Assembly (NCBI RefSeq): GCF_000384375.1
Contig: NZ_ARVX01000001.1
Coordinates: 868,001-932,000, forward strand
Length of the DNA stretch: 64,000 bases
Reading direction: 5' to 3'
Origin: Methylotenera versatilis 79
GTDB lineage: Bacteria; Pseudomonadota; Gammaproteobacteria; Burkholderiales; Methylophilaceae
The notes beneath the pieces are model-generated. The model saw only the letters and a list, made by a program, of their open reading frames with translations. It was not told the DNA's origin and ran no database searches. The translations under genes were made by a program, and so were the position numbers. Of the stretch, positions 8,735 to 18,711 are shown piece by piece. Position 1 is the stretch's first letter; each line of letters begins with the position of its first letter.

Positions 8735-10704
8735 TTCCGGAAATAGGTCATTTTGCATTGATTCTGGCACTTCTGGTGGCTGTGTTACAAGGCGTTTTTC
8801 CTATTTGGGGAGCAGCTAAAGGCAATGTCGCCTGGATGGCGTTAGCAAAACCCGCAGCACGCACCCAATTTTTATTGGTGGCAGTTGCTTTTGTATCACT
8901 CGCCTACACTTTTGCCGTTAAGGATTATTCTGTTCTTTACGTGGCATCCAATTCCAACTCAAAACTGCCTTTGCAATACCGTGTGGCAGCATTGTGGGGT
9001 GGGCATGAGGGCTCATTATTGCTTTGGGCATTTATTTTGAATGTATGGACAGTCGCCGTCACCTTCTTTTCCAAGCATTTGCCACCAATCACACGTGCCA
9101 GAATTCTGGGTGTGATGGGTCTAATCAGTGTCGGCTTCTTACTGTTCCTACTGACGATATCCAATCCTTTTGAGCGTTTAATACCGGCAGCGATTGATGG
9201 TCGCGACCTGAACCCTTTGTTACAAGATCCTGGCATGGTGTTTCATCCTCCTATGCTTTACATGGGCTATGTGGGCTTTTCCGTGGCGTTTGCTTTTGCT
9301 ATTGCGGCATTATTGGGGGGAGAGCTGGACGCAGCATGGGCGCGCTGGTCACGTCCTTGGACGACTATGGCATGGGTTTTCCTGACTATCGGCATTATGG
9401 CCGGCAGTAACTGGGCTTACTATGAGCTTGGCTGGGGTGGTTGGTGGTTCTGGGATGCGGTTGAAAACGCGTCTTTCATGCCTTGGCTGGTCGGCACAGC
9501 ACTCATTCATTCATTGGCCGTCACCGAAAAACGCGGCAGCTTTAAAGCATGGACGGTATTGCTGGCGATAAGTGCTTTTTCACTGAGTTTGTTAGGGACG
9601 TTTCTCGTGCGCTCAGGTGTGCTGACTTCAGTACATGCATTTGCTACCGATCCGGAGCGCGGCTTGTTTATATTGGCCTTTCTCGTCATTGTCATCGGTG
9701 GCTCACTGGCCTTGTTTGCCTGGCGCGCAAGCAGCGTGGGCAAAGGCGGCGCGTTTGATCTGCTATCCCGCGAGAGCTTTTTACTCGGGAACAACGTGTT
9801 GCTCGTAGTGGCAGCTGGTTCAGTATTATTAGGCACGCTGTATCCACTTTTTTTGGATACACTTGGCTTAGGCAAGATTTCTGTAGGCCCACCTTATTTT
9901 GACAGTGTGTTTGCACCGTTAATGGCACCAGCGGTTTTTTTGATGGGAGTCGGGCCAATAGCGCGCTGGAAAAAAGCTGAATTGCCAGAACTGGCTTTAC
10001 GTTTGCGCTGGGCATTCTTCATCAGCCTGGCAACAGCAGCTTTATTGCCTTTATGGCTTGGGCACTGGGCGCCTATGATAGGTCTGGGTTTATTTTTGGC
10101 GGCTTGGGTATTGCTCGTTTCATTGCAAACCTTGCGCGAACGCTTGACGGCAAATCATCAGTCAGTGCTAACGCGTATTCGCAGTGTACCGCTAGCGTGG
10201 TGGGGTATGTGGTTTGCGCATCTTGGCATCGGCATCTTTATTTTGGGTGTCACTATCGTTAAGGGTTTTGAAACCGAAACAGCGGTGCGTATGAAAATCG
10301 GCGATGTTGCCCATCTGTCAGGTTTTGCGTTTACTTTTGAAGGCGTGCAAAACATTGAAGGACCCAATTATATAGCCGCTCAGGGCGCGATCAAGGTCAC
10401 TAAAAACGGCAAAGCAATCGCAACGCTAAAGCCTTCCAAACGAATCTACATCGTGCAGAATATGCCGATGTCCGAAGCGGGAATTGCGGCCAGTATCACA
10501 GGCGATGTGTACGCATCGCTGGGTGAAAAGTTGCAGGATGGTACTTGGAGTGTACGCATTTATTACAAACCTATGGTGGATTGGATTTGGGGCGGTTGCG
10601 CGTTGATGGCGCTTGGTGGTTTACTGGCATTAAGTGACCGTCGCTATCGTGCTAGCAAACATAAAGCAGCTAGTAAGCTTGTGCCAAAAGGCGTGACTGC
10701 ATGA
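8731..10704 (+). CDS. ccmF: Heme lyase CcmF
   Basis: Core of the heme lyase that attaches heme to CXXCH motifs of apocytochromes. The 657-residue multispanning protein starts at GTG overlapping ccmE. The WWD motif [16 protein letters not shown] is near residue 233; conserved histidines are in [11 protein letters not shown] and further downstream. A large periplasmic domain near the C-terminus (about 515-620) precedes the last helix. The length is normal for the family. It overlaps ccmG by 4 bases. Confidence 0.96.
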   Translation: MIPEIGHFALILALLVAVLQGVFPIWGAAKGNVAWMALAKPAARTQFLLVAVAFVSLAYTFAVKDYSVLYVASNSNSKLPLQYRVAALWGGHEGSLLLWAFILNVWTVAVTFFSKHLPPITRARILGVMGLISVGFLLFLLTISNPFERLIPAAIDGRDLNPLLQDPGMVFHPPMLYMGYVGFSVAFAFAIAALLGGELDAAWARWSRPWTTMAWVFLTIGIMAGSNWAYYELGWGGWWFWDAVENASFMPWLVGTALIHSLAVTEKRGSFKAWTVLLAISAFSLSLLGTFLVRSGVLTSVHAFATDPERGLFILAFLVIVIGGSLALFAWRASSVGKGGAFDLLSRESFLLGNNVLLVVAAGSVLLGTLYPLFLDTLGLGKISVGPPYFDSVFAPLMAPAVFLMGVGPIARWKKAELPELALRLRWAFFISLATAALLPLWLGHWAPMIGLGLFLAAWVLLVSLQTLRERLTANHQSVLTRIRSVPLAWWGMWFAHLGIGIFILGVTIVKGFETETAVRMKIGDVAHLSGFAFTFEGVQNIEGPNYIAAQGAIKVTKNGKAIATLKPSKRIYIVQNMPMSEAGIAASITGDVYASLGEKLQDGTWSVRIYYKPMVDWIWGGCALMALGGLLALSDRRYRASKHKAASKLVPKGVTA

Positions 10705-11237
10705 AGCGCCTGTTGATTCTGGGGCCGCTGATATTATTTGTCGTATTAGTGGGCTTTTTGGCAGTGGGTTTACAGCATGATCCCAGCGATGTGCCTTCGC
10801 CGCTAGTGGGTAAACCTGCACCACAATTCTCTTTACCACGGCTGGATGATGCGCAGCAATCGTTCTCCCCTAAAGAGATGTTAGATCAGGTGTGGTTATT
10901 CAATGTATGGGCATCGTGGTGCGCCGCTTGCCGCGAAGAGCATCCGCTATTGCTTGAGCTGGCGAAAACAAGAGCAGTGCCTTTGTATGGAATCAATTAC
11001 AAGGATACGCAAGATGCTGCACAAAAATGGTTAAAAAACGGGGGCGGTGATCCTTATACTTTATCTGTAATGGATGAAACTGGACGCGTAGGTATCGACT
11101 ATGGTGTGTATGGCGTGCCTGAAACCTATCTAATTGATAAAAAAGGCATTATTCGTTACAAGCAGACTGGCGCTATTACATCCAAACTGCTGACGGAAAA
11201 AATTTTGCCACTGGTCAAAAGGCTGCAGGCGGAATGA
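10701..11237 (+). CDS. ccmG: Thiol:disulfide interchange protein CcmG/DsbE
   Basis: Membrane-anchored periplasmic thioredoxin that keeps apocytochrome CXXCH cysteines reduced. The 178 residues have an N-terminal anchor helix, a thioredoxin fold with the redox motif WCAAC (73-77), and the cis-proline segment YGVPETYLID near 132. The motif is CAAC, not the CPTC of E. coli CcmG. It overlaps ccmF and ccmH by 4 bases each (ATGA). Confidence 0.93.
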   Translation: MKRLLILGPLILFVVLVGFLAVGLQHDPSDVPSPLVGKPAPQFSLPRLDDAQQSFSPKEMLDQVWLFNVWASWCAACREEHPLLLELAKTRAVPLYGINYKDTQDAAQKWLKNGGGDPYTLSVMDETGRVGIDYGVYGVPETYLIDKKGIIRYKQTGAITSKLLTEKILPLVKRLQAE

Positions 11238-11707
11238 GGCATTTTCTATCATTCATCGTGTTGATATTGCTGACCACACCGTTGTTAGCTGAAGAAGCAA
11301 ACCCCTTGGCAGTCGATCCACAGCTTGAAGTTCAGGTACATCGTTTATCTACAGAATTGCGTTGCCTTGTTTGCCAGAATCAAACTTTGGCCGATTCTGA
11401 CGCGCCGCTTGCAGAAGATTTGCGTGTGGAAATTCGGGAAATGGCAGCGCAGGGTAAAAGTGATCAGGAAATTATAGATTACCTAGTCGCGCGTTATGGC
11501 GATTTTGTGCTGTATCGCCCGCCAGTTAAAGCAACAACTGTGTTGCTATGGATAGGCCCATTTTTGTTGCTGGTCGCTGGAGTCATTGGCTTGGGCTTAA
11601 TATTGCGTAGCCGCCAGAAACAAATTATTGCTACACCGCTAAATATTGATGAGTCACGCAAAGTGACCGAGCTATTAAATTCAGATCTTATAAACAAGGA
11701 ATCATGA
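11234..11707 (+). CDS. ccmH: Cytochrome c-type biogenesis protein CcmH (CcmH/CycL family)
   Basis: Membrane-anchored thiol oxidoreductase of the heme lyase module. The 157 residues have a signal peptide ending near LLA-EEAN, the hallmark LRCLVCQNQTLADSDAPLA with cysteines at about 44 and 47, and one C-terminal helix (VLLWIGPFLLLVAGVIGLGL). In this species the TPR part is a separate gene (ccmI), as in Pseudomonas and rhizobia, whereas E. coli CcmH is a fusion. It overlaps ccmI by 4 bases. Confidence 0.95.
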   Translation: MRHFLSFIVLILLTTPLLAEEANPLAVDPQLEVQVHRLSTELRCLVCQNQTLADSDAPLAEDLRVEIREMAAQGKSDQEIIDYLVARYGDFVLYRPPVKATTVLLWIGPFLLLVAGVIGLGLILRSRQKQIIATPLNIDESRKVTELLNSDLINKES

Positions 11708-12546
11708 TGCTAATTTTTTGGGGTGCCGCAGCGCTATTAATGATTGCCAGCCTGGCCATTTTATTGCCGCCTTTGTTAAAGCCAGCACGTGAAATAGCAA
11801 CAGATGCACAAAGTGAGAAATTGGCTTTATACCGCCAACAATTCGCAGAGCTCGAACAAGATCGAGCCAGCGGCGTGTTGGCTGCGCAACAATATGAACT
11901 TGCGAACAGCGAGCTGCAACATCGCCTATTGGATGAGGCTGGGGGCGATGTTGCAAAGACACTTACATTCACTGCAGATAAATGCCTCGCTGTGTTGTTA
12001 TTAATTGCCTTGCCTGTTTTTTCTGTACTGATTTATCAAAAAATTGGCCATCCAACGGCTATTAACGAGCTGTTGGCTCAGCAAACGAAGAGTGTTGATA
12101 GAGATGCGGCTCAAATTGAGCCTATTCTGAAATCGTTGCGTGAAAAACTCGATAAAGACCCGAATGACGCAGCTGGATGGGCGCTACTGGGGCGGGCGTA
12201 TGGCAAGTTGCATCGTTATGATGAAGCGATATTTGCTTTTGACAAGGCGGAAAAGCTGGCGCCAGATGATGCAGAGTTATTAACAGACTATGCTGTGGTA
12301 CTGGCAATGGCGAATGACCGCAAGGTCGATGGTAAGCCGGAAACGCTTGTTTTCAGGGCATTAAAAATTGATCCGCATCTGCCCAATGCATTGATGTTAG
12401 GTGCTTCTATTGCCTTTAAGCATCAAGATTACAAAACTGCGATTGAGCTATGGGAAAGACTACAGCCTGATCTGCCAGTAGGTTCTGAGATTGCGTTGTC
12501 AGTAGAAAAATCACTCGCTGAAGCTAAAGCGCTTGTCACTAACTAA
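11704..12546 (+). CDS. ccmI: Cytochrome c biogenesis TPR protein CcmI
   Basis: Apocytochrome-binding chaperone of the heme lyase complex. The 280 residues have two membrane segments (about 3-23 and 95-115) flanking a cytoplasmic loop with the CcmI signature ALYRQQFAELEQDRASGVL. Periplasmic TPR repeats follow (AAGWALLGRAYGKLHRYDEAI, then PNALMLGASIAFKHQDY). The start is either of two adjacent codons in ATGATG. Last gene of the operon, followed by a terminator. Confidence 0.92.
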   Translation: MMLIFWGAAALLMIASLAILLPPLLKPAREIATDAQSEKLALYRQQFAELEQDRASGVLAAQQYELANSELQHRLLDEAGGDVAKTLTFTADKCLAVLLLIALPVFSVLIYQKIGHPTAINELLAQQTKSVDRDAAQIEPILKSLREKLDKDPNDAAGWALLGRAYGKLHRYDEAIFAFDKAEKLAPDDAELLTDYAVVLAMANDRKVDGKPETLVFRALKIDPHLPNALMLGASIAFKHQDYKTAIELWERLQPDLPVGSEIALSVEKSLAEAKALVTN

Positions 12547-12572
12547 TCATCCAATTGTATTTCTGTAAATAC

Positions 12573-12606
12573 AAAGGGCATGAGAACGTTGATTCTTATG
12601 CCCTTT
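12573..12606 (+). terminator. Terminator of the ccm operon
   Basis: Hairpin AAAGGGCAT / ATGCCCTTT with an extended inner pairing (GAGAA/TTCTT), followed by a short T run. It lies between convergent ccmI and the cytochrome b gene. Confidence 0.8.
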
Positions 12607-12639
12607 TTACATGCTTTTTTTTACTAGTTGAGTAATCTT

Positions 12640-13296
12640 TTACTTCCAATAGGTTGCAATAAACCACACTAAAACTGAACTAGCAGAGATGACAACCACT
12701 GCGGAGCGCAAACTACCTACGCTCCCGTTATAGATTTCTGCAATAGATGGATGAACTTGTTTACGGCCTGTCAGCATAGGGCGTACCAAGTTTTCCTTTT
12801 TGAACAGTCGATAGTACAAAATAGCACCTACATGCAATGCCAGTAAGCCGTACATAAGGTATTGGTTAAGCGTATGAAGATGTGTCAGGTAATCACTGGT
12901 GTCTTTACTGATGAGTGCATATAACGGCCCTTCAGTCAGGATGTCGTCGTTCGAGAATAAACCAGTAATTGCCTGCGTGAATAAAACTAGCAATATCGCG
13001 ATGACCGAAAGCGCCCCCATTGGGTTGTGGCCTAAAGGCTTGTCAGCTAATCCCTTAAGGTACGCCCATATCGTTTTAGGTCCGCGAATAAAGTTTGAGA
13101 ATTTAGCATGGGTTCCACCGATAAATCCCCAAAGTAAGCGAAAGATAAGCAGAGCTAATGTTGCAAGACCGAATCGAACGTGCCAATCCAAGGCATTCCC
13201 ACCTAGTTTTGCGCTAACTATAGCTGCAATCACAAGGGCGACTAAAGCCCAGTGAAATAGTCGAAGTGGAAGATCCCACACGTGAATACTTTTCAT
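12640..13296 (-). CDS. Cytochrome b/b561-family membrane protein
   Basis: Inner-membrane diheme cytochrome b similar to the hydrogenase-type b subunit family (COG3658). The 218 residues open with IHVWDLPLRLFHWALVALV, typical of this group. Further candidate heme histidines are in DWHVRFGL, near residue 152 in THLHTLNQYLMYG, and in ALHVGAILYYRLFKKE. Four helices are seen plus a fifth at the C-terminus. Such proteins often pass electrons from quinol to a periplasmic c-type cytochrome, but no partner gene sits beside it. It stands alone between the ccm operon and a 253-bp gap. Confidence 0.85.
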   Translation of the reverse strand: MKSIHVWDLPLRLFHWALVALVIAAIVSAKLGGNALDWHVRFGLATLALLIFRLLWGFIGGTHAKFSNFIRGPKTIWAYLKGLADKPLGHNPMGALSVIAILLVLFTQAITGLFSNDDILTEGPLYALISKDTSDYLTHLHTLNQYLMYGLLALHVGAILYYRLFKKENLVRPMLTGRKQVHPSIAEIYNGSVGSLRSAVVVISASSVLVWFIATYWK

Positions 13297-13549
13297 GAAT
13301 ACCTCTTATTGCCTAAATAGATTCAGTGGAATACGCAATAATCGCGCCATTCCACTAAGCATTTAAAAACAAAGAGATAGGTGTAACTCCAAACTCAACT
13401 GTTGCTATTGAAACAGTTAGGTGCTTCCTACGAATCAACTTTTTAATAAGAAGCGTTTTTGTGTGAAGTACCAAAGACTAATTGATTTAAAAGCAATCAT
13501 GCAACCAGCTATCTAACTGATTGTATGACGTTTATGACCAATAACTTAC

Positions 13550-13789
13550 TTAACTAGACCGCGGTGATGTTGACCATTGCTGCATCGCTTCTTCGCCAGA
13601 GCGATCAATTTTCACTTTGCCGTCTTCGGTTGAAACTACCCAATCTAAAGGAATATAGTGATGCTCACCACTTTCATCTTTGTTCAATTTAATGCTGTTT
13701 GAACCTTCCAAATGGTCAACTGTTGCAAACTGACCATCTTGCGAACAGACAACAGGCATTTCTGGTTTAATTTCGTTAGCGTTAATCAT
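13550..13789 (-). CDS. DUF2171 family protein
   Basis: Small soluble protein of 79 residues that I recognise as DUF2171-like from MPVVCSQDGQFATVDHLEG and HHYIPLDWV. Function unknown; the fold is likely a small beta barrel related to PRC-barrel proteins. The ATG at 13789 is preferred because GGAG lies 6 bases upstream. A TTG at 13801 would add four residues but would start inside that ribosome site. Monocistronic as far as I can see. Confidence 0.8.
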   Translation of the reverse strand: MINANEIKPEMPVVCSQDGQFATVDHLEGSNSIKLNKDESGEHHYIPLDWVVSTEDGKVKIDRSGEEAMQQWSTSPRSS

Positions 13790-13906
13790 GTTGTTCTCCA
13801 ATATTGTTAAGGAAACATATCCTAAACGCTATTAAACTAGATTCACCTTGTGGGATTTATCGGACTATGTCCTAAAAATCTGTCAGACAGTGTGAAAAAT
13901 TAAGCT

Positions 13907-14452
13907 TTAAAAAGTGTTAAGTTCTTTCAAAGTAACTGGCGTAATATCAAAGCTGCCACCATCATGACTCACCAATATTTGGCTATCTTGAATCGTTAAA
14001 CTTATTTGCATGCTTCTATTAGCTATATTGGCTAATTCTTGGGTTTCTGGCAGATTAATGACCGTTAAATTGTTAATTTTTAATGCAGCTTTACTATTTT
14101 GTGTCCACCACATATCGGCAATACGTCCGCCGTATAGAACGACGACGACTTGTTTGGAGCGCCCTGCTGCTTTGCGAATATCTTTTTCTGTAGGTAAACC
14201 AACATCCATCCACAATTCAATCGCGCCAGTTAGGTCTTTTTGCCATAAATCAGGTTCTTCGTCATCGCTTAATCCTTTGCCGAAAATAAGCGTTTCGGTG
14301 GCATATAACGCAAAACCAATCAGCCGCACCATCACACGCTCATCGGTTTCTGAGGGATGTTTGGCCAGCGTTAAACTATGTTGCGCGTAATATTGCCTGT
14401 CCATATCTGCGATATTTAAGTCAATTTTATAGATGGTGGATTTAAGCGCCAT
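13907..14452 (-). CDS. yaeQ: YaeQ family protein
   Basis: Protein of 181 residues matching YaeQ (PF07152), which has a PD-(D/E)XK-nuclease-like fold. Start MALKSTIYKIDLNIADMDRQYY and the segments ERVMVRLIGFALYA, DEPDLWQKDLTG and IELWMDVGLPTEKDIRKA are characteristic. Genetic work in E. coli links the family loosely to RfaH suppression, but the activity is not settled. It is divergent from ettA with about 117 bp between starts. Confidence 0.9.
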   Translation of the reverse strand: MALKSTIYKIDLNIADMDRQYYAQHSLTLAKHPSETDERVMVRLIGFALYATETLIFGKGLSDDEEPDLWQKDLTGAIELWMDVGLPTEKDIRKAAGRSKQVVVVLYGGRIADMWWTQNSKAALKINNLTVINLPETQELANIANRSMQISLTIQDSQILVSHDGGSFDITPVTLKELNTF

Positions 14453-14569
14453 ATGGTTTTAGCAAGTTAATTTAAGTGAGTGCATTATACCTATACAAGC
14501 CTGCCCTGCTTACCAGTTAAGCCCGCTTTCTGTTAAGCTTTCATTCTTTCAAATTAGTAAGTTATCGCT

Positions 14570-16234
14570 ATGGCTCAATATGTAATGTCTATGCTCCGCG
14601 TGAGTAAAATCGTGCCACCAAAACGGCAAATCATCAAAGATATTTCTTTATCTTTCTTCCCAGGTGCAAAAATCGGTCTGCTGGGTTTAAACGGCTCTGG
14701 TAAATCGACCGTATTGCGCATTATGGCCAATGCGGATAAAGAATTTGAGGGCGAAGTGCAATGGCAGCCGAATATGACCATTGGTTATTTGCCGCAAGAG
14801 CCGCAGTTGGATGCTGAAAAAACCGTGCGTGAAGAGGTAGAAAGCGGCATGGGTGAGGTGATGCAGGCGCAGGCAATGCTAGAGGCCGTGTATGCTGCTT
14901 ATGCAGAGCCAGACGCGGATTTTGACAAATTGGCTGAAGAACAAGCCAAGTGGGAAAACATTATTGCCGCCAGCGGTTCAGATTTAAGTACGCAGTTAGA
15001 GATTGCCGCTGACGCGCTGCGTTTACCGCCTTGGGATGCAAAAATCGGTCCATTATCTGGTGGTGAAAAACGCCGTGTGGCCCTGTGCAAATTGCTATTA
15101 TCCAAACCCGATATGTTGTTGCTAGACGAGCCAACCAACCATTTGGATGCAGAGTCTGTGGAATGGTTAGAGCAGTTTTTAGTGAGATTTACAGGCACAG
15201 TCGTAGCGGTAACACATGATAGATACTTCCTTGATAATGCCGCTGAATGGATTTTAGAGCTTGATCGCGGGCATGGTATCCCTTGGAAAGGAAATTACTC
15301 TAGTTGGTTAGACCAAAAACAAGCACGTTTGGCACTTGAAGAGTCGCAAGAGTCATCACGTCGCAAAGCCTTAAACACGGAATTGGAATGGGTGCGCCAA
15401 AACCCGAAAGCGCGCCAAGCCAAAAGTAAATCGCGTATCGCGCGTTATGAAGAATTAGCCAGCGCGGAATACCAAAAACGCAATGAAACTCAGGAGATTT
15501 TTATTCCTGCAGGTGAGCGCTTAGGTGACCAAGTAATTGAATTCAACAACGTCACTAAAGCGTTTAAAGACAGATTATTGATTGATAATTTGAGCTTTAG
15601 TGTACCAGCTGGCGCGATTGTCGGCATTATCGGCCCGAACGGCGCGGGTAAATCGACATTATTCAAAATGATCATGGGTTTAGAAACGCCAGATAGCGGT
15701 GAAGTTAATATTGGTCAAACCGTTAAGCTCGCTTATGTAGACCAAAGCCGCGACGATTTAGCTAATACCAAGACCGTTTTTGAAGAAATCGCCAACGGCT
15801 CAGATATCTTAACGGTCGGCCGTTATGAAACACCAAGTCGCGCTTATATTGGACGCTTCAACTTTAAGGGTGGCGATCAGCAGAAAATCGTTGGTCAATT
15901 ATCTGGCGGCGAACGCGGACGTTTGCATTTGGCTAAAACGCTGATTTCTGGCGGCAATGTATTGCTACTAGATGAGCCTTCAAATGACTTGGATGTGGAA
16001 ACTTTGCGTGCGTTGGAAGATGCGTTGCTAGAGTTTGCCGGTTGCGTATTGGTGATTTCACATGATCGCTGGTTCTTAGACCGTATCGCCACGCATATCT
16101 TAGCGGCGGAAGGTGAATCGCAATGGACGTTCTTTAACGGAAATTATCAAGAATATGAAGCGGATAAACGCAAACGTTTAGGTGAAGAAGGTGCTAAACC
16201 TAAGCGTATTCGCTATAAACCGATTACTCGTTAG
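14570..16234 (+). CDS. ettA: Energy-dependent translational throttle protein EttA (ABC-F)
   Basis: Ribosome E-site ABC-F ATPase that gates the first steps of translation elongation according to ATP/ADP. The 554 residues hold two ABC domains: Walker A GLNGSGKST near 43 and GPNGAGKST near 357, signatures LSGGEKRR and LSGGERGR, Walker B LLLDEPTNHLD and LLLDEPSNDLD. The charged PtIM linker (EWVRQNPKARQAKSKSR) lies between them. Length equals E. coli EttA. It starts at ATG 14570 (MAQYVMSMLRVSKI) and is followed by an inverted repeat and a terminator. Confidence 0.95.
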   Translation: MAQYVMSMLRVSKIVPPKRQIIKDISLSFFPGAKIGLLGLNGSGKSTVLRIMANADKEFEGEVQWQPNMTIGYLPQEPQLDAEKTVREEVESGMGEVMQAQAMLEAVYAAYAEPDADFDKLAEEQAKWENIIAASGSDLSTQLEIAADALRLPPWDAKIGPLSGGEKRRVALCKLLLSKPDMLLLDEPTNHLDAESVEWLEQFLVRFTGTVVAVTHDRYFLDNAAEWILELDRGHGIPWKGNYSSWLDQKQARLALEESQESSRRKALNTELEWVRQNPKARQAKSKSRIARYEELASAEYQKRNETQEIFIPAGERLGDQVIEFNNVTKAFKDRLLIDNLSFSVPAGAIVGIIGPNGAGKSTLFKMIMGLETPDSGEVNIGQTVKLAYVDQSRDDLANTKTVFEEIANGSDILTVGRYETPSRAYIGRFNFKGGDQQKIVGQLSGGERGRLHLAKTLISGGNVLLLDEPSNDLDVETLRALEDALLEFAGCVLVISHDRWFLDRIATHILAAEGESQWTFFNGNYQEYEADKRKRLGEEGAKPKRIRYKPITR

Positions 16235-16240
16235 GTTTAA

Positions 16241-16270
16241 GCGTTAAGTATTTAAATTATTACTTAACGC
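16241..16270. repeat. Perfect 10-bp inverted repeat after ettA
   Basis: GCGTTAAGTA at 16241-16250 and TACTTAACGC at 16261-16270 with a 10-base loop. There is no T run, so it looks like a 3' stabilising hairpin more than a terminator. Confidence 0.6.
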
Positions 16271-16294
16271 ATAAGGTAATGTTGTGACTAAATA

Positions 16295-16325
16295 AAAAGG
16301 CTAACGAAATGTTAGCCTTTTTTAT
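16295..16325. terminator. Bidirectional terminator between ettA and pqiC
   Basis: AAAAAGGCTAAC / GTTAGCCTTTTTT with a 5-base loop. A-rich and T-rich flanks allow termination from both convergent genes. Confidence 0.85.
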
Positions 16326-16345
16326 TGGAAGTAACACTGATTATT

Positions 16346-16987
16346 CTAGCTATTGCATTTAGCCTCTTCGCCACTATTAAGACTAGTGACATTCGCAGAA
16401 ATTGCCTGTATCACATCTGCGACCGCTTCTTGCACACCTTTTACCACGGCGTCCATATCGTTACTCACCATTTTAGAAATAGTGGTTTGGCATGATAGCG
16501 CGCGCCTTTCAGCTGAACGCGCGCCAGCATCTAGACGCGTGATAGTCCAGCCGAAGTTGGCTTGTACCTGCTCACCCGGTGTGGCGTTAAATTGCTGTAA
16601 CACAATGGCAATACGGTAAGTGGGCTGGTTTGCTGTGCGACCACCACGTGAAATATCAATAGCACTTAACTGGCTGCTGATGCCGCTGACAAATGCGTCC
16701 TGCAGCTCATCATTGAATGATGATGACCAGCGTTCCTGTTCCAAGATCTTCAATTGTGAAGCGTTATTAGTGGTAATGACTAGCTGTGGCCGTTTTAGGC
16801 GTTCTGGAACATTAATTGGCAATACTTCAATAGCAATCGGCGTTACTGCGGTTACGTTTTCCGCTTGATTTTTTGCTGCATTAGTATTGGCTAATGTATA
16901 AAAACGCGTCGCATTGATAGGCGTTACGCAAGCAGTTAACATCGCTGCAAGCGCAAATATTAACGCGGTATATTTGGTTAAATTCAT
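16346..16987 (-). CDS. pqiC: PqiC-type ABC-transport auxiliary lipoprotein
   Basis: Outer-membrane lipoprotein partner of the MCE protein PqiB. The 213 residues start with a lipobox (AMLTAC, Cys20) and carry the DUF330/ABC_trans_aux segments ATRFYTLANTN and PIAIEVLPINVPERLKRPQLV. In E. coli PqiC forms rings that receive the PqiB needle. It is the last gene of the pqi-like operon, 74 bp after pqiB, and shares a terminator with ettA. Confidence 0.88.
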   Translation of the reverse strand: MNLTKYTALIFALAAMLTACVTPINATRFYTLANTNAAKNQAENVTAVTPIAIEVLPINVPERLKRPQLVITTNNASQLKILEQERWSSSFNDELQDAFVSGISSQLSAIDISRGGRTANQPTYRIAIVLQQFNATPGEQVQANFGWTITRLDAGARSAERRALSCQTTISKMVSNDMDAVVKGVQEAVADVIQAISANVTSLNSGEEAKCNS

Positions 16988-17061
16988 CTGGTTTTCCTAT
17001 TTTTTATATCACTTTTTCAGTATAAAGCCATTATTAACGTACTCTACGTATGGTTTCTTTT

Positions 17062-18711
17062 TTATGGATTATCAGGTGCTTTGCCGCGAATCAGCGATTC
17101 AGGGTGTTGTTCCAGATAATCGGTTAACACTTTAATCGATGCCGCTGCACGCGATAACTCTTGCAGCGTTTGACGCAAATCTTGCTGCAATGGCGCATCT
17201 TCAGACAAGGTGCGATTTGCACTAGACAACGTACGATCTGCATTATCCAGCGTTTTACGTACGTCTTTCATCGCCGCCGTCACTTCTGGCGCAACATCTT
17301 GATTCAATGTTTGTGCTAGTTTTTCTGCACTGCTCAAGGTTTTGTTTAAGGTCGCTAATGATTTCTGCAAATCATGACCAATCTCCTCAAACGGTACTTT
17401 GCTAAGTTTGTTGGCGATAGTGGAAATCTGCGTTTGTAACTCATCCAATCCATTCGGAATTGTCGGCAGTTCAATTTGTTCACTGTTTTGCAGGATTACT
17501 TTTGGCGCTTTAGGGAAGAAATCGAGTGCGATATAAAGCTGACCAGTGAGCAAATTGCCGGTGCGCAATTGCGCGCGCAAACCACGGCTGACCATAAACT
17601 GGATGCGTTGCTGTTGAGAATAAGGCGATTGCGCTTCATCCTTGGCATATTTACGCCCTAACCTTGCTGGATAGATTTCAATCACCACTGGCATATCGAA
17701 TTCGCGGCGTTTTGGATCGTATTCAATGCCGACCGATTTCACCTCGCCCAATACTACGCCGCGAAAATCGACTGTCGCGCCTGGTGTTAAGCCACGAATG
17801 GATTGATTAAAGTGCAAAATAGCGGTTTCTGAACGGCCATCTGGCGCTTTAAACGCATCATTTTGATTTTGTGCCAGTAGAAAAGTGGTGTTTTCTTTGG
17901 ACAGCGCACCAGGCTTATCATCAGTCGATTGAAATGCCAGCCCACCCAAAATAACGGTCGCGAGCGACTGCGTGTTCACTTTAAAACCACTGGAATTGAC
18001 TTGAATATCCAGTCCGCTGGCATGCCAAAAGCGTGTGTTGACGCCGACAAACTTATCATAAGGCGTGTCAATAAAAATGCGCAAATTGACACCTTTGCCA
18101 TCTGCATCCAAATCATACGCAGACACGCGGCCTACTTTGATGCGGCGGTAAAATATCGGCGAACCGATATCCAGTGAGCCCAAATCATCTGCATGCAGAA
18201 TGAATTGCTTGCCTGAAGCGTCACGCGTTACCGTTGGTTGTACTTCCAATCCAGTAAATTCTTTGGTCCTATCTTCTGAAGTTCCGCCATCTGCGCCAAT
18301 ATAGGCGCCCGATAGTAATGTACCTAAACCTGAAATACCTGATGCGCCTAACCGTGGTCGTACAACCCAAAAATGCGTGTCTACCGCAGTGAAACTTTCA
18401 GCGTTTTTAGACAGTTGCACGGTGACTAATACTTGCGAACGGTCTTTACTGAGCGTGATGGTCTGCACTTCGCCGATATCGACTTCTTTATATTTCACCT
18501 TGGTCTTACCCGCCTCTATACCTTCGCCAGTACGGAACGAGATGGTGATGATTGGGCCGCGATCGACTAATATTTTAACCACCAGCGCGATGCCGATTAT
18601 TGCCGCAATAATCGGTATTAACCACACTAGCGATGGCAGCCAGTTGCGCTGTTGTTCGCGGCTCGGTTTAGGTAAGTTGCCTAAAGTGTCTTGTTTAACA
18701 TCTTCACTCAT
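17062..18711 (-). CDS. pqiB: MCE-family intermembrane lipid transport protein PqiB
   Basis: Inner-membrane-anchored periplasmic protein that forms a tunnel for lipid movement between membranes. The 549 residues contain one N-terminal helix (LPSLVWLIPIIAAIIGIALVVKI), three MCE domains (about 45-140, 160-255, 290-390; markers GEGIEAGKTKVKYKEVDIGEV, GSPIFYRRIKVGRV, GATVDFRGVVLGEV), and a long C-terminal helix (LDELQTQISTIANKLSKVP onward) that builds the needle. The start overlaps the stop of the upstream PqiA-like gene by 4 bases. Confidence 0.92.
   Translation of the reverse strand: MSEDVKQDTLGNLPKPSREQQRNWLPSLVWLIPIIAAIIGIALVVKILVDRGPIITISFRTGEGIEAGKTKVKYKEVDIGEVQTITLSKDRSQVLVTVQLSKNAESFTAVDTHFWVVRPRLGASGISGLGTLLSGAYIGADGGTSEDRTKEFTGLEVQPTVTRDASGKQFILHADDLGSLDIGSPIFYRRIKVGRVSAYDLDADGKGVNLRIFIDTPYDKFVGVNTRFWHASGLDIQVNSSGFKVNTQSLATVILGGLAFQSTDDKPGALSKENTTFLLAQNQNDAFKAPDGRSETAILHFNQSIRGLTPGATVDFRGVVLGEVKSVGIEYDPKRREFDMPVVIEIYPARLGRKYAKDEAQSPYSQQQRIQFMVSRGLRAQLRTGNLLTGQLYIALDFFPKAPKVILQNSEQIELPTIPNGLDELQTQISTIANKLSKVPFEEIGHDLQKSLATLNKTLSSAEKLAQTLNQDVAPEVTAAMKDVRKTLDNADRTLSSANRTLSEDAPLQQDLRQTLQELSRAAASIKVLTDYLEQHPESLIRGKAPDNP

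Noticed and set aside
13397-13418. AACTGTT/AACAGTT inverted repeat upstream of the cytochrome b gene
   Set aside because: Seven-base arms in AT-rich DNA can occur by chance; no promoter was clear around it.
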